DNA of 64,000 nucleotides from NCBI RefSeq assembly GCF_030705605.1, contig NZ_JAPCKK010000014.1:434001-498000 (forward strand), read 5' to 3'. Below are positions 8,586 through 17,687 of this stretch, in pieces. The notes beneath the pieces were generated by a model. The model was not told the DNA's origin, did not search any database, and saw only the letters and a program-made list of their open reading frames with translations. Position 1 is the first letter of the stretch. Each line of letters begins with the position of its first letter. The position numbers were made by a program, and so were the translations under genes. This DNA is from Paenibacillus zeirhizosphaerae. GTDB taxonomy: Bacteria > Bacillota > Bacilli > Paenibacillales > Paenibacillaceae.

Positions 8586-10217
8586 TTATAGGTATATAGT
8601 CCGATGTATATGTTCCCAATCCAACGAAAGATTCATAATTCCATGCACAAGTCCTTCTCCATAACGGGATGTGTATTGATAAATGCTGTACACTCTTTCC
8701 TGCGGACGTCCTAAAGGAAGCAAAGAAATACCCATCAGATCCCACTGGCGCAGTGCGGTTTCATGTTTGCGTACCAACGCAGCACGAACTCTTGCCTCCA
8801 TGAAATCAAGCTGCTCTGCAATCTTGTCGCGGTTCTTTTCCCCAAGCGGGATCAGCCCTTTTTCAATCCGACCGGCACGCTCAATTACAGGTTCATACAG
8901 TTGGAAAAGCTCTTGCCTCAGTGCGGCAAATTCCTCTTCCATATGGAGTGAATCCTGTGCGCTCAACCATTTGTCTTTTAGCGGCTCCAGTCCATCCAGT
9001 ATATGCTGAAAGGTGAGGCCGTAACCCTCCATATGCTTATGCACATTCGGCTCTATCAGCGTAAATGACATTCTCGGCTGAAGAATAGGCATCTCAAGTC
9101 CCAAAACTTCAAAAGCCTTGCGGGTAATGGCCCAATATGAGATTTCACCATGCCCTAATACGGTGGCCAATACGGGCAGCAAGGAATCCTGCATCAGCGG
9201 ACGGGTGAGGACGTTGTTGCTGAACCGCTCAGGATGCCGCTCCAGCTCCTCCAGCAGTTCTTCCTTGGTAAAGCGGACTTGCCCCCGGCGATCCCCGTAT
9301 ACTCCGTTCTGTTTAAAGAGTAGCAGACGCTCGCCTTTGTTTATGTAGAAAAGATTAGCGCCCCCTTCAGCCACCTCGGCTTGAATCCCATATCCCGCGT
9401 CCTCAATTTGCCGCGCCGCCATCTGATAGGCGGCTTCAAGCTCATCATTACTCTCAATCATCCGGCGGAATACAGGCAATTCCAGCTTACGCAGCTCCGG
9501 ATCTGCAGAGTCCAGCAAGACGAGGCCGTATCTGCCGAAAAACTGGCCGAGCATTTTGGCAAACGCATCACTTAAATACTGTGAATCCATAAATGCCGTT
9601 CGTACCTGCTGCAAAACGTCAGCTTTATATTCTGCATCAGGCAGAAGCCGTTCAAGCTCCAGCAGAGCCTCTTCTTTATGAGCAGGGCTCAAGGGTATAT
9701 AGCTGACAGAATTACGGCGCTCAGGCTGAACCCGGAGTTTGATCTTCACAGCTTCCGGTTCACCATTCATGATATAGGTATGATTCACCTCATCCCAGTC
9801 ATGATCCTCGCCTGCAACCCAAAATACCGGCACAACCGGCCGTCCCAGTCGCTGTTCCGCTTCATGCGCGGCCTTGATGATGGTTGCCGCTTTATAGATA
9901 ACAAGCAACTGACCGGTAAACAACCCGCTCTGCTGCCCACCTACGATAACCAGCGCATCCGACCGGGACAGACGGTCAAGAGATTCCATCACCTCCGCAT
10001 GCCCGTTATGCTGTTGATTGTATATACGAAGACAGTGAACGACCGCCTGGCGGTCAATCCGCTGTGCCTCCATTTCATCAAGACGCTCCACACGGGTTTT
10101 ATAATCTTCGGTTTGCCGGAAATGGTATCCATACAGTTCAAGCACCCTGTCGGTACCCTGTACATAATCTTCCGCCAAAGCCGACCCGGCGCGAAGGGTC
10201 TCAGGAATAATATTCAT
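8586..10217 (-). CDS. bshC: Putative cysteine ligase BshC (bacillithiol biosynthesis)
   Basis: BshC (YllA family) adds cysteine to glucosaminyl-malate in the last step of bacillithiol synthesis. Bacillithiol is the main low-molecular-weight thiol of Bacilli. The protein has 543 residues, close to the family length, with a Rossmann-like N-terminal half (VIVGGQQSGLFTGQLLVIYK), the segment VPVFWVAGEDHDWDEV, and a C-terminal coiled coil. I moved the start to the ATG at 10217, seven bases after GGAGG; the upstream TTG at 10223 is too close to that site. The gene lies upstream of ahcY and mraZ, in keeping with the yllA-mraZ order of B. subtilis. Confidence 0.93.
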   Translation of the reverse strand: MNIIPETLRAGSALAEDYVQGTDRVLELYGYHFRQTEDYKTRVERLDEMEAQRIDRQAVVHCLRIYNQQHNGHAEVMESLDRLSRSDALVIVGGQQSGLFTGQLLVIYKAATIIKAAHEAEQRLGRPVVPVFWVAGEDHDWDEVNHTYIMNGEPEAVKIKLRVQPERRNSVSYIPLSPAHKEEALLELERLLPDAEYKADVLQQVRTAFMDSQYLSDAFAKMLGQFFGRYGLVLLDSADPELRKLELPVFRRMIESNDELEAAYQMAARQIEDAGYGIQAEVAEGGANLFYINKGERLLLFKQNGVYGDRRGQVRFTKEELLEELERHPERFSNNVLTRPLMQDSLLPVLATVLGHGEISYWAITRKAFEVLGLEMPILQPRMSFTLIEPNVHKHMEGYGLTFQHILDGLEPLKDKWLSAQDSLHMEEEFAALRQELFQLYEPVIERAGRIEKGLIPLGEKNRDKIAEQLDFMEARVRAALVRKHETALRQWDLMGISLLPLGRPQERVYSIYQYTSRYGEGLVHGIMNLSLDWEHIHRTIYL

Positions 10218-10305
10218 GAGCAAGCCTCCTATCTGTGCTTAAAACCTTCTATGATTGTACCCAATCCGCCCTCACTTCGTCAAAGAAATCAGTGCAAAAC
10301 ACCCT

Positions 10306-10345
10306 AAAAACGAAAAAGATACCGTCGAACCTATCCGACGGTATC
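10306..10345 (-). terminator. Terminator of the opp operon
   Basis: A perfect ten-base stem (GATACCGTCG with CGACGGTATC) is followed on the minus strand by TTTTTCGTTTTT. It lies about 20 bases after oppF. Confidence 0.88.
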
Positions 10346-10366
10346 ATAGCTGCTCATTATTTTGCT

Positions 10367-11302
10367 TTAAGCATAAGGCATCGCGACAAAATGGCCTTTG
10401 GAAACCTCAACCAGCTCTGCGTTTTCCAAATTAAAGGCGCTCTTCTTATTGCCATCTCCGTTATTGGATTGAATCGGTCCTGCCTGTTCATTCGGCATAA
10501 TGATCCGTTTCTTGTTCGCCTCAATTTCCGGGTCAGGAATTGGAATAGCGGACAACAGCATTTGTGTATAAGGGTGGATCGGATTAGCGTAGAGCTCCTC
10601 ACTCTCTGCCAGTTCAACCATTCTCCCCATGTACATTACCGCTACGCGATCACTGATATGCTTAACCATGGAGAGGTCATGCGCGATGAACAAGTATGTC
10701 AGCCCGAGACGCTCCTGCAACTCTTTCAGGAGGTTAACCACCTGGGCTTGGATGGATACGTCAAGTGCTGAAATCGGCTCATCACAGATGATGAATTTAG
10801 GATTCACAGCCAGAGCACGTGCGATTCCGATCCGCTGGCGCTGTCCTCCGGAAAATTCATGCGGATAACGTGTTGCATGGTCCGGATTCAAGCCTACCAG
10901 ATCCAGCAGCTCTTCAATCCGCTTTTTGCGTTCGGCACGACTGCCGGCCATTCCATGGATATCCAGCGCTTCGCCAATGATGTCCGAGACCGTAAAGCGC
11001 GGGTTCAGAGATGCATAAGGATCCTGGAAAATCATCTGCATATCACGCCGCATCGCTTTCATCTTGCCGGGAGACAGCTTGTAAATATCCGTTCCGTTAA
11101 ATTTCACGCTGCCGGCTGTAGGTTCGTAAAGACGCAAAATAGTACGGCCAGCTGTAGATTTACCACATCCGGATTCACCTACCATGCCGAGTGTCTCGCC
11201 TTCACGAATGCTAAAGTTCAGGTTATCCACCGCTTTGAGAACACGGTTATTGCCTACATTAAAATATTTTTTTAGTCCTTCTACTTCTATTAAGTTGCTC
11301 AC
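10367..11302 (-). CDS. oppF: Oligopeptide ABC transporter ATP-binding protein, OppF type
   Basis: An ATPase of 311 residues with Walker A GESGCGKST, Q-loop region QMIFQDPYASLNPR, ABC signature FSGGQRQRIGIARAL, Walker B FIICDEPISALD and the switch histidine in FIAHDLSMVKH. The C-terminal oligopeptide-transporter extension ends in EVSKGHFVA. The Cys-rich region often seen in this family is missing. It is the only ATPase in the operon: oppC ends 14 bases upstream and no oppD is present. It may work as a homodimer or pair with an OppD made elsewhere. The start is GTG, six bases after GGAGGTGAT. Confidence 0.92.
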   Translation of the reverse strand: MSNLIEVEGLKKYFNVGNNRVLKAVDNLNFSIREGETLGMVGESGCGKSTAGRTILRLYEPTAGSVKFNGTDIYKLSPGKMKAMRRDMQMIFQDPYASLNPRFTVSDIIGEALDIHGMAGSRAERKKRIEELLDLVGLNPDHATRYPHEFSGGQRQRIGIARALAVNPKFIICDEPISALDVSIQAQVVNLLKELQERLGLTYLFIAHDLSMVKHISDRVAVMYMGRMVELAESEELYANPIHPYTQMLLSAIPIPDPEIEANKKRIIMPNEQAGPIQSNNGDGNKKSAFNLENAELVEVSKGHFVAMPYA

Positions 11303-11316
11303 GATGAAATCACCTC

Positions 11317-12258
11317 CTATTTCTTCAGCTTCGGATCAAGCGCATCACGCAGACCGTCGCCAAACAGGTTGAACGCTAGCATGATCAGAGCAATCAGGCC
11401 TGCCGGGAACAGCATGCGCCAAGGATACAGGTTCCAACCAGTCAGAGCGGATTCAATCATGGAACCCAAGGATGCCTGCGGAGCCTGCACTCCAAGACCG
11501 AGGAAGCTCAGAAACGCCTCGGCAAAGATGGCATTCGGCACAGAGAGCGTCAGAGTAACGATAATAGGGCCGACCGCATTTGGCAGCAGGTGGCGGAAAA
11601 TCAAACGTCCTGAGCTTGCACCCATGGAACGGGAAGCAAGCACGAATTCACGATTCTTCAACTGCATCATTTCCCCACGCACAATCCATGCCATGTTAAT
11701 CCAGCCAGTCACACAGAGCGCAACTATAATGGTAACGATGCTTGGTTCCATGACAACGAGCAACAGAATAGTAACCAACAGATAAGGAATGGAATACAGT
11801 ATTTCGGAGAACTTATTCATAACCTCATCAACACGGCCGCCGAAATACCCCATAATTCCGCCATAAATCATACCGATCAGAAGGTCGATCAACGCCGCAG
11901 CAAGACCGATAGTGAGGGAAATACGCGCCCCCATCCAGGTACGTACCCATACATCACGACCAAGATCATCCGTACCAAACCAATGTTCTGCTGAAGGCGG
12001 CTTATTCGTGTTCAACAGGTTATTGGTATAGTAATCGTACGGCAGCAAATGAGGGCCGATGATGGAAGTAAGAACGATCAGAATCAGTATGAACAGGCTT
12101 GTCATAGCCAGCTTGTTCTGACGAAGCCGCTCCCAGGAATCACGCCAGGCTGATAAACTTTCACGCTGAATAGTCTCGGATTGTTTCTGGTCCAAACCAA
12201 CTTTCCGGAAATCTTCAGGCTTAAGCTGAAGATTCAGTTCGCTTTCTTTTACTGACAA
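11317..12258 (-). CDS. oppC: Oligopeptide ABC transporter permease, OppC type
   Basis: An inner membrane subunit of 313 residues. It has a cytoplasmic N-terminal stretch, a membrane segment at about 48-70, the OppC N-terminal domain, and five further segments. The EAA loop region (near REFVLASRSMGASSGRLIF, residues 205-225) contacts the ATPase. The protein starts at TTG, seven bases after AAGGAGGG, three bases downstream of oppB. It forms the translocation channel with OppB. Confidence 0.93.
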   Translation of the reverse strand: MSVKESELNLQLKPEDFRKVGLDQKQSETIQRESLSAWRDSWERLRQNKLAMTSLFILILIVLTSIIGPHLLPYDYYTNNLLNTNKPPSAEHWFGTDDLGRDVWVRTWMGARISLTIGLAAALIDLLIGMIYGGIMGYFGGRVDEVMNKFSEILYSIPYLLVTILLLVVMEPSIVTIIVALCVTGWINMAWIVRGEMMQLKNREFVLASRSMGASSGRLIFRHLLPNAVGPIIVTLTLSVPNAIFAEAFLSFLGLGVQAPQASLGSMIESALTGWNLYPWRMLFPAGLIALIMLAFNLFGDGLRDALDPKLKK

Positions 12259-12261
12259 CGA

Positions 12262-13194
12262 TTAGCCCTCCTTTCTGCCGGTCAGTTTAATACGGGGATC
12301 GATAAATACGTAAGCGACATCCGTAATAAAACGAGCCAACATCAGTAATATGCCATAAAAAATAGTAACACCCATAATCATCGTGTAGTCACGCGTAGTG
12401 ATGCTTTCAACCAGTACTTTACCGATACCCCCGATACCAAAAATACGTTCGATTACGATAGAGCCTGTAACGATGTTCGCTGTCATAGGCCCAACATAAG
12501 TAACGACAGGAAGAATTGCATTGCGGATAACGTGTCTGAACATGATGGCAAAAGAGTTAAGGCCTTTGGCCTTCGCTGTTTTGATATAGTCAGCATGGAG
12601 CACTTCAAGCATGCTTGAGCGTGTCAGTCTGGCGATAAAAGCAATCGGTTGAGCTGAAAGCGCCGCAACAGGCAGAACATAATCCATCGGCCCGTTAAAG
12701 CCCATAACGTTAAACCAACCCAGCTTCAGTCCGAAGAAATACTGGATCAGCGAGGCTAGCACAAAGCTCGGCACGGCTATACCCAGGACGGCAAGGATCA
12801 TTGCTACATTGTCGATCATCTTCCTATGGTAAACCGCCGCGATCATCCCCAGCAAAATTCCCACAATAATCGACACAACAATGGCTACAAGCCCAAGCTT
12901 CAAAGACACCATAAACGTTTGACCGATAATATCGCTAACGCTTTGGTTCAGCTTTTTCATGGAGATACCCAAATCACCTGTCACAACATCTCCCAGATAA
13001 ATGGTGTACTGTGTAAAAAGAGGTTTATCCAATCCATACTGTGCCATCAAACGGGCTTGAATCTCTGGCGATGTCGCTTTTTCACTCAGGAAGGGGTTAC
13101 CAGGAATTGCTTTCATGAGGAAAAAGGTCGCAGAGATCAAAATGAATAATGAAATAAGCATAAATACAAACTTATTGATCAAATAACGCGCCAT
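12262..13194 (-). CDS. oppB: Oligopeptide ABC transporter permease, OppB type
   Basis: A permease of 310 residues with six predicted membrane segments. The N-terminal signature (LINKFVFMLISLFILISATF, then KAIPGNPF) is typical of DppB/OppB, and the coupling loop contains DYIKTAKAKGLNSFAI. It pairs with OppC to form the membrane channel. The gap to oppA upstream is 198 bases and holds a strong hairpin, so oppB-C-F is probably transcribed at a lower level than oppA. Confidence 0.93.
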   Translation of the reverse strand: MARYLINKFVFMLISLFILISATFFLMKAIPGNPFLSEKATSPEIQARLMAQYGLDKPLFTQYTIYLGDVVTGDLGISMKKLNQSVSDIIGQTFMVSLKLGLVAIVVSIIVGILLGMIAAVYHRKMIDNVAMILAVLGIAVPSFVLASLIQYFFGLKLGWFNVMGFNGPMDYVLPVAALSAQPIAFIARLTRSSMLEVLHADYIKTAKAKGLNSFAIMFRHVIRNAILPVVTYVGPMTANIVTGSIVIERIFGIGGIGKVLVESITTRDYTMIMGVTIFYGILLMLARFITDVAYVFIDPRIKLTGRKEG

Positions 13195-13315
13195 TACCCG
13201 TCTACACCCCCCATAATTTTTTCGACATATACTTACATTTTATCGGAATTAGAATCGGCTTGTCCATTCCAGTTATTTTCATAGTCAGAAGAAACTGTAA
13301 CCATCCGAAGCACAC

Positions 13316-13359
13316 AAAAAAATCGGGATATATATGGAATGTCCACATATATATCCCGA
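13316..13359 (-). terminator. Hairpin between oppA and oppB, probable attenuator
   Basis: A 13-base perfect stem (TCGGGATATATAT and its complement) is followed on the minus strand by seven T residues. Such leaky terminators behind a binding-protein gene commonly make the binding protein more abundant than the permease. Confidence 0.82.
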
Positions 13360-13392
13360 GGCAACTATAAAACTTCGGTACAAAAACTGTGA

Positions 13393-15087
13393 TTATTCGG
13401 TCTTGTACGCTCTTGTAAAGTCAATCGCACCACTGAAATCAAGTGCAATGCCTTTTACGTTTTGTTTCGTCAAGGAAACGTTCGAGTAGTAGTAGATTGG
13501 TGCGATTACCATATCATCCTGAACGAGAAGTTTCTCCGCTTTAGCAAATGCTTCATTGCGCACTTTAGGATCGGCAGATGTTCTCGCCTGTTTGATCAGA
13601 GCATCGTATTCAGGGTTAGCATAACCGGCATCGTTATTGCCATTGCCTGTTGTCCACATATCCATAAATGTCATTGGATCATTGTAGTCGGCAGACCAGC
13701 CAGCACGAGCCACTTGGTAGTTCAACTGATTACGGTTTTCAAGGAATACGCCCCACTCCTGGCTTTGCGTTTGCACGTCAACACCAAGATTTTGTTTCCA
13801 CATATCCGCTACAGCAAGAGCGATCTTCTGATGCGCTTCACTGGAGTTGTACAGCAATGTGATTGGCGGAAGTGTGGTATATCCTTCTTCAGCCATACCT
13901 TCTTGAAGCAGCTTCTTAGCTTCGGTCAAATCTTCTGTAAAGAATTTATCTTCATGTTCGTTACGGAACTCTTCATTTTCACCTTTGATGCCTGGCGGTA
14001 CGAATCCAAAAGCAGGAAGCTGTCCGCCAAGTGTTACGTTGTCAACAATCAACTGACGGTTGATCGCCATTGCAAACGCCTTACGAATCTTGACGTTGTC
14101 GAACGGTTTCTCCGTTACGTTGAACATGTAGTAATACGTGCTTGCGATACCTTTAACCTTAAATTCATCTGGCAGTTGTTGTTTTACAGCCGGGATTTGG
14201 TCTGTTGGGATCTCGCCGTTTGGCAGACCTGCATAATCCAACTGTCCGCTTTGGTAAGAAGCAAGCTCAGTTGCGCCGCTGTTCACGAGCGACATATGGA
14301 TTTTGCTCAGCTTGATGTTGTCTTTATCCCAGTAATTTTCGTTTTTGCTTACTTCAATCTGTTGTCCTTTGGTCCAGTCCGTCAAAGTGTACGGTCCATT
14401 TACGATCATAGAATCTTTGTTAACAGCCCACTTATCGTTGCCTTTAACAGAGCTGTGAACAGGGTAATATGTGTAGAACGAAGTCAGACCCAGGAAGTAA
14501 GGAGTTGCATTTTCAAGCGTCACTTCCAGTGTGTGGTCATCAACCGCTTTAACGCCTACATCTGCAAAATCAGTAACTTTAGCACCTTTGTAGCCTTCAG
14601 TACCAGTCAGGTTGTAAGCTTCGGCATTCTTAATGTAGTACAATTGGTAAGCATATGGAGGAGCAGGTGCTGTGGAAGGGTCAAGCACGCGCTGCCATGC
14701 AAACACAAAGTCATTTGCAGTTACAGGGTCGCCATTGCTCCATTTCGCTGTATCGCGAAGGTGGAATGTATACGTTTTTCCATCTTCACTAACATCCCAT
14801 GATTCTGCTACGCCTGGCTGTTCTTTGCCATCTTCGCCCATTCTTACGAGACCTTCATACAAAGTCTTCAGCACAGTGTTAGTCTGGCTGTCTTGCGCTT
14901 GCGCCGGATCAAATGTCGGTGGCTCTGCAGCCAAGTTGATGTTCAACACCTGATCTACGGCTGCAGCCGGTTCATTCGTAGTAGTTCCTCCTGGGCTCTG
15001 TGCATTGTTGTTATTCGAGCAGGCTGCGAGCAGCGAGCCGAGCGCCAGCACAAGAGTCAAAAGGATCAAGGAGCTCTTCCTTTTCAT
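13393..15087 (-). CDS. oppA: Oligopeptide-binding lipoprotein OppA
   Basis: A solute-binding protein of the SBP_bac_5 family with 564 residues. The signal peptide ends in a lipobox LAAC with Cys23 as the lipid attachment site, followed by a Asn/Ser/Thr-rich linker. Typical family motifs are PPTFDPAQAQDSQT near the N-terminus and GPYTLTDWTKGQQIEV. It delivers peptides to OppB/OppC at the outer face of the membrane. The start is ATG after AGGGGGA. A TATAAT-like -10 element lies upstream, but I could not place a convincing -35 element. It is the first gene of the opp operon. Confidence 0.95.
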   Translation of the reverse strand: MKRKSSLILLTLVLALGSLLAACSNNNNAQSPGGTTTNEPAAAVDQVLNINLAAEPPTFDPAQAQDSQTNTVLKTLYEGLVRMGEDGKEQPGVAESWDVSEDGKTYTFHLRDTAKWSNGDPVTANDFVFAWQRVLDPSTAPAPPYAYQLYYIKNAEAYNLTGTEGYKGAKVTDFADVGVKAVDDHTLEVTLENATPYFLGLTSFYTYYPVHSSVKGNDKWAVNKDSMIVNGPYTLTDWTKGQQIEVSKNENYWDKDNIKLSKIHMSLVNSGATELASYQSGQLDYAGLPNGEIPTDQIPAVKQQLPDEFKVKGIASTYYYMFNVTEKPFDNVKIRKAFAMAINRQLIVDNVTLGGQLPAFGFVPPGIKGENEEFRNEHEDKFFTEDLTEAKKLLQEGMAEEGYTTLPPITLLYNSSEAHQKIALAVADMWKQNLGVDVQTQSQEWGVFLENRNQLNYQVARAGWSADYNDPMTFMDMWTTGNGNNDAGYANPEYDALIKQARTSADPKVRNEAFAKAEKLLVQDDMVIAPIYYYSNVSLTKQNVKGIALDFSGAIDFTRAYKTE

Positions 15088-15238
15088 CTAGTCTTTCCCC
15101 CTAAATTTGATGTGGTATATATGTTTATAGATTATACAACCAGCGGTCAAAAAAATCTACATAACATTCTTTTAATTCGAGCATTTTTTTAAAAAAAATC
15201 ATCGTTTTCATGCTTTTTTCATGTTTTTGTGTTAGTTT

Positions 15239-15628
15239 TCATGACATGTAATTGATTATGTAACCAAAAATACCTATAAAAGTAAACAATAAATAAGCGA
15301 ATCCGGTTCCAATAAATGTAATTCTCCACACAGCCCGGATCAATCTTCTCCAGTTAACTCCGCCTTTCAGCCTATTCTGTGCTCCGCCAATCAACCCCAA
15401 TGTAATCAGTAGCAGCAAAGAAATAAGATAAATACCAAATTGGGTGCCAAAAACAATATTAAATAGCGCCGCCACCGCAACAATAAGAAAGAGGGTCGTA
15501 ACATCAATGGCTGCCAGCAGCGATCTTTTTTTGTTCTTGGTAATCCATAAGCCCACTCCATAGACAATCAGGAATGGGAAAAAAGGCAGTACGCTTAAAA
15601 AAACAAGAGTATTATGAACCGCGCTCAT
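15239..15628 (-). CDS. DUF3397-like small membrane protein
   Basis: A 129-residue protein with four predicted membrane segments (about 8-28, 40-60, 66-86 and 103-127) and short loops, one of them basic (KNKKR). The pattern and size match the DUF3397 family of Bacilli, which has no known function. It begins 16 bases after panE and is probably co-transcribed with it. The family assignment is from memory of the pattern and gene neighbourhood; a profile search would settle it. Confidence 0.7.
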   Translation of the reverse strand: MSAVHNTLVFLSVLPFFPFLIVYGVGLWITKNKKRSLLAAIDVTTLFLIVAVAALFNIVFGTQFGIYLISLLLLITLGLIGGAQNRLKGGVNWRRLIRAVWRITFIGTGFAYLLFTFIGIFGYIINYMS

Positions 15629-15644
15629 CCGTTTCCCCCCTGTA

Positions 15645-16598
15645 TTATTGCATTCCGGTGATGATGTTTCGAATCATCCTGTGAAGCGGTGCCTCCATTC
15701 CTGCTCCCTCAGCAAGCCTGATGAACTGTCCGTTAATAGCTTCGATCTCGGTCCTTCTTCCCGCGAGCACATCAGCAAGCATAGAAGAACGGTTGGCCGC
15801 CGTACTCCTGCATATCTGCAATAGCTCTTCCCACCATTCAGCTTCCCAGGCTATGCCACAGGCATCAAAGATCCGGATGCTTTCATCATACACCTGTCTC
15901 AGCATATCCATACGCTCCCGGCTGGAGAGAAGCTCTCCGTTCGGAATACGCCATATCGCGGTCAGCGGATTGATGACGGCATTAACCAAGAGCTTGCGGT
16001 AGATGCTTCTGTCGATATCTCTGGAGATCCGGGTCTCCAGTCCGGCCTCTGTCAGCTTGTCCGCAAGCCGCTTCTCCCTGCCGTCCGGCGCAAATGGTTG
16101 TGCCGAGCCATAGTGGTATGCACTTCCCAGCTCGGTAACTCCCTTTCCCGCATGCATGACAACCGACTCGCCGCTTTGACGCCTGGCCCCTTCAGTGGTT
16201 ACGGCAGGATAAACCCAGGCATCGGGGAGAAGCTGGCCGACAGCTTCGATGTGTCCAATCCCATTCTGCATGCACACAATATGTAAGTTTTTCACCAATC
16301 CTTTTGCCATGCATTCCGCCGCTTCTCGGATTCCGTCCTGTTTGGTCATCAGAAGTACCCAGTCACCCGTCTCCCCGGGCAAGGCTAGCGGCCAGCTCTC
16401 CATCAGATGAACTTCAAAATCCGGATATTTAATATTCAGGATTTCACCGCCCTGCTCTGCTACAGCAATGCCCTCCCGCCTGAGCATGTCCGCAGTCTCG
16501 GGCTTTCGTACCCACATACGGATTTCCGCACCCGCGGCAGCCAGTTTACCGGCATAGAGCAGTCCGAGCGCACCCGCCCCGATGATATCAATCCGCAT
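15645..16598 (-). CDS. panE: 2-dehydropantoate 2-reductase (ketopantoate reductase)
   Basis: An NADPH-dependent reductase that makes pantoate for coenzyme A synthesis. The protein has 317 residues. The N-terminal nucleotide-binding motif GAGALGLLYAG starts at residue 7, and the C-terminal ApbA domain has the catalytic-lysine region YRKLLVNAVINPLTAIW. Only some Bacilli keep two such genes, so I use the symbol panE with some reserve; the B. subtilis counterpart is ylbQ/panE. The start is an ATG five bases after GGGGGA. It is followed directly by the DUF3397-like gene. Confidence 0.9.
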   Translation of the reverse strand: MRIDIIGAGALGLLYAGKLAAAGAEIRMWVRKPETADMLRREGIAVAEQGGEILNIKYPDFEVHLMESWPLALPGETGDWVLLMTKQDGIREAAECMAKGLVKNLHIVCMQNGIGHIEAVGQLLPDAWVYPAVTTEGARRQSGESVVMHAGKGVTELGSAYHYGSAQPFAPDGREKRLADKLTEAGLETRISRDIDRSIYRKLLVNAVINPLTAIWRIPNGELLSSRERMDMLRQVYDESIRIFDACGIAWEAEWWEELLQICRSTAANRSSMLADVLAGRRTEIEAINGQFIRLAEGAGMEAPLHRMIRNIITGMQ

Positions 16599-16648
16599 GG
16601 ATATCCCCCATTATCTTTTCCACTACTATATAACATATTCAAAAGACC

Positions 16649-16684
16649 AAAAACCGTCAATCTGCTGCAGCAGCAGTCTGACGG
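16649..16684 (-). terminator. Terminator after the RsfA-like gene
   Basis: CCGTCAGACTGCTG pairs with CAGCAGATTGACGG and is followed on the minus strand by TTTTT. It separates the regulator from panE. Confidence 0.8.
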
Positions 16685-16728
16685 CTTTTTGAAAAAAAAG
16701 CTCTCGTGTCTACTTGCTCCATAGGTGT

Positions 16729-17379
16729 TTATTCAATGCGTTCCAGATTTCCGTTGGCGTCCATTTTAAATCTGGATTTCAGTTCTTCGTCCTCTTCATT
16801 CAAGAAAGCCAAGCGTCGTGCCCGATCCATAATCTGAATCAGCGCCTTGTAATCATCGTTGACGACCCGGTAATCTGTCTGCACTTCATTCACTTGCTTA
16901 GACAACCGCTCATTTTCAATCCGGAGTTCATTCAGCTCTTCTTCTTTCTCACGCAGCTCTTTTTCGAGCATTTTCATCTGACGGCGTGTCTCCTGCATCG
17001 TGCCTTTCCACTGGCGCAGAAAACGTATCACCGCATCGATGGATAAGGAGTCTTCGCTCACCGAATCTTCCTGATACACGCTTTCCTCTTCATCAATTCC
17101 CGCAAATGCCGTAATCTGCGACATGCTTGCAGGATTTTGCTTTCGGATATAACTCCGTTTTTGCCGTTGGGCTTTTGCGATACTAATCGCTTCTTCATAT
17201 CTTTTACGGACACAGCTATTCCACCGGAAACCGCATGCCGCAGCGGTCCTTGAAATTTTTTGTCCTACTTCTTCAAAAGCTGCAAGCTGTGTCCCCCCTT
17301 CACGGATGTGGCGGAGCGTGACTTCCGCCAAGATGAGGTCATCCTCCGCGCTCCATGCATCCTGTCTTACTGCTGTCAT
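16729..17379 (-). CDS. rsfA: RsfA-family (Myb-like) transcriptional regulator
   Basis: A 216-residue protein. The N-terminal 60 residues form a Myb/SANT-like DNA-binding domain (AWSAEDDLILAEVTLRHIR and CGFRWNSCVRKRYEEAI), as in B. subtilis RsfA, a prespore regulator under sigma-F and sigma-G. The second half (about 115-180) is a Glu/Lys/Leu-rich coiled coil that could mediate dimer formation. RsfA is known to adjust expression of sigma-F genes such as spoIIR. The symbol is given by family; several paralogues exist in this group, so orthology is not proven. AGGAGGG precedes the ATG by about nine bases. The 308 bases between this start and the next gene hold no further gene that I can support. 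Confidence 0.8.
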   Translation of the reverse strand: MTAVRQDAWSAEDDLILAEVTLRHIREGGTQLAAFEEVGQKISRTAAACGFRWNSCVRKRYEEAISIAKAQRQKRSYIRKQNPASMSQITAFAGIDEEESVYQEDSVSEDSLSIDAVIRFLRQWKGTMQETRRQMKMLEKELREKEEELNELRIENERLSKQVNEVQTDYRVVNDDYKALIQIMDRARRLAFLNEEDEELKSRFKMDANGNLERIE

Positions 17380-17687
17380 GCCAAAGCCCTCCTAACAACA
17401 TCCTGAATTACCGTCTTCATGAACCGGAAAGCCGGTAGTGAATAAGGTATAAAAGCTGCTCATTTCATTCCTATGCCTCTCGTAGAGTTCATAGAATCTA
17501 TTGATACTAAAATGTATTCCCTAAATTCCGGGGGCTCATACCTCATTTCCAGAGTTTTAAGTTTTAAGTCTTCCGCTCCTGTTTTACAATGGAGGAAGGC
17601 TAGAAACATAGACGGTCGCATATACATAATCAACGCGCAGTTCAGCTTGTACAGGGAATAACGAAGATGCAAAAGGAGTTTTTCATA

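Noticed and set aside
13462-14802. A 446-residue plus-strand open frame
   Set aside because: Antisense to oppA, rich in Cys, Phe and Val with no recognisable domain, and with no start signal.
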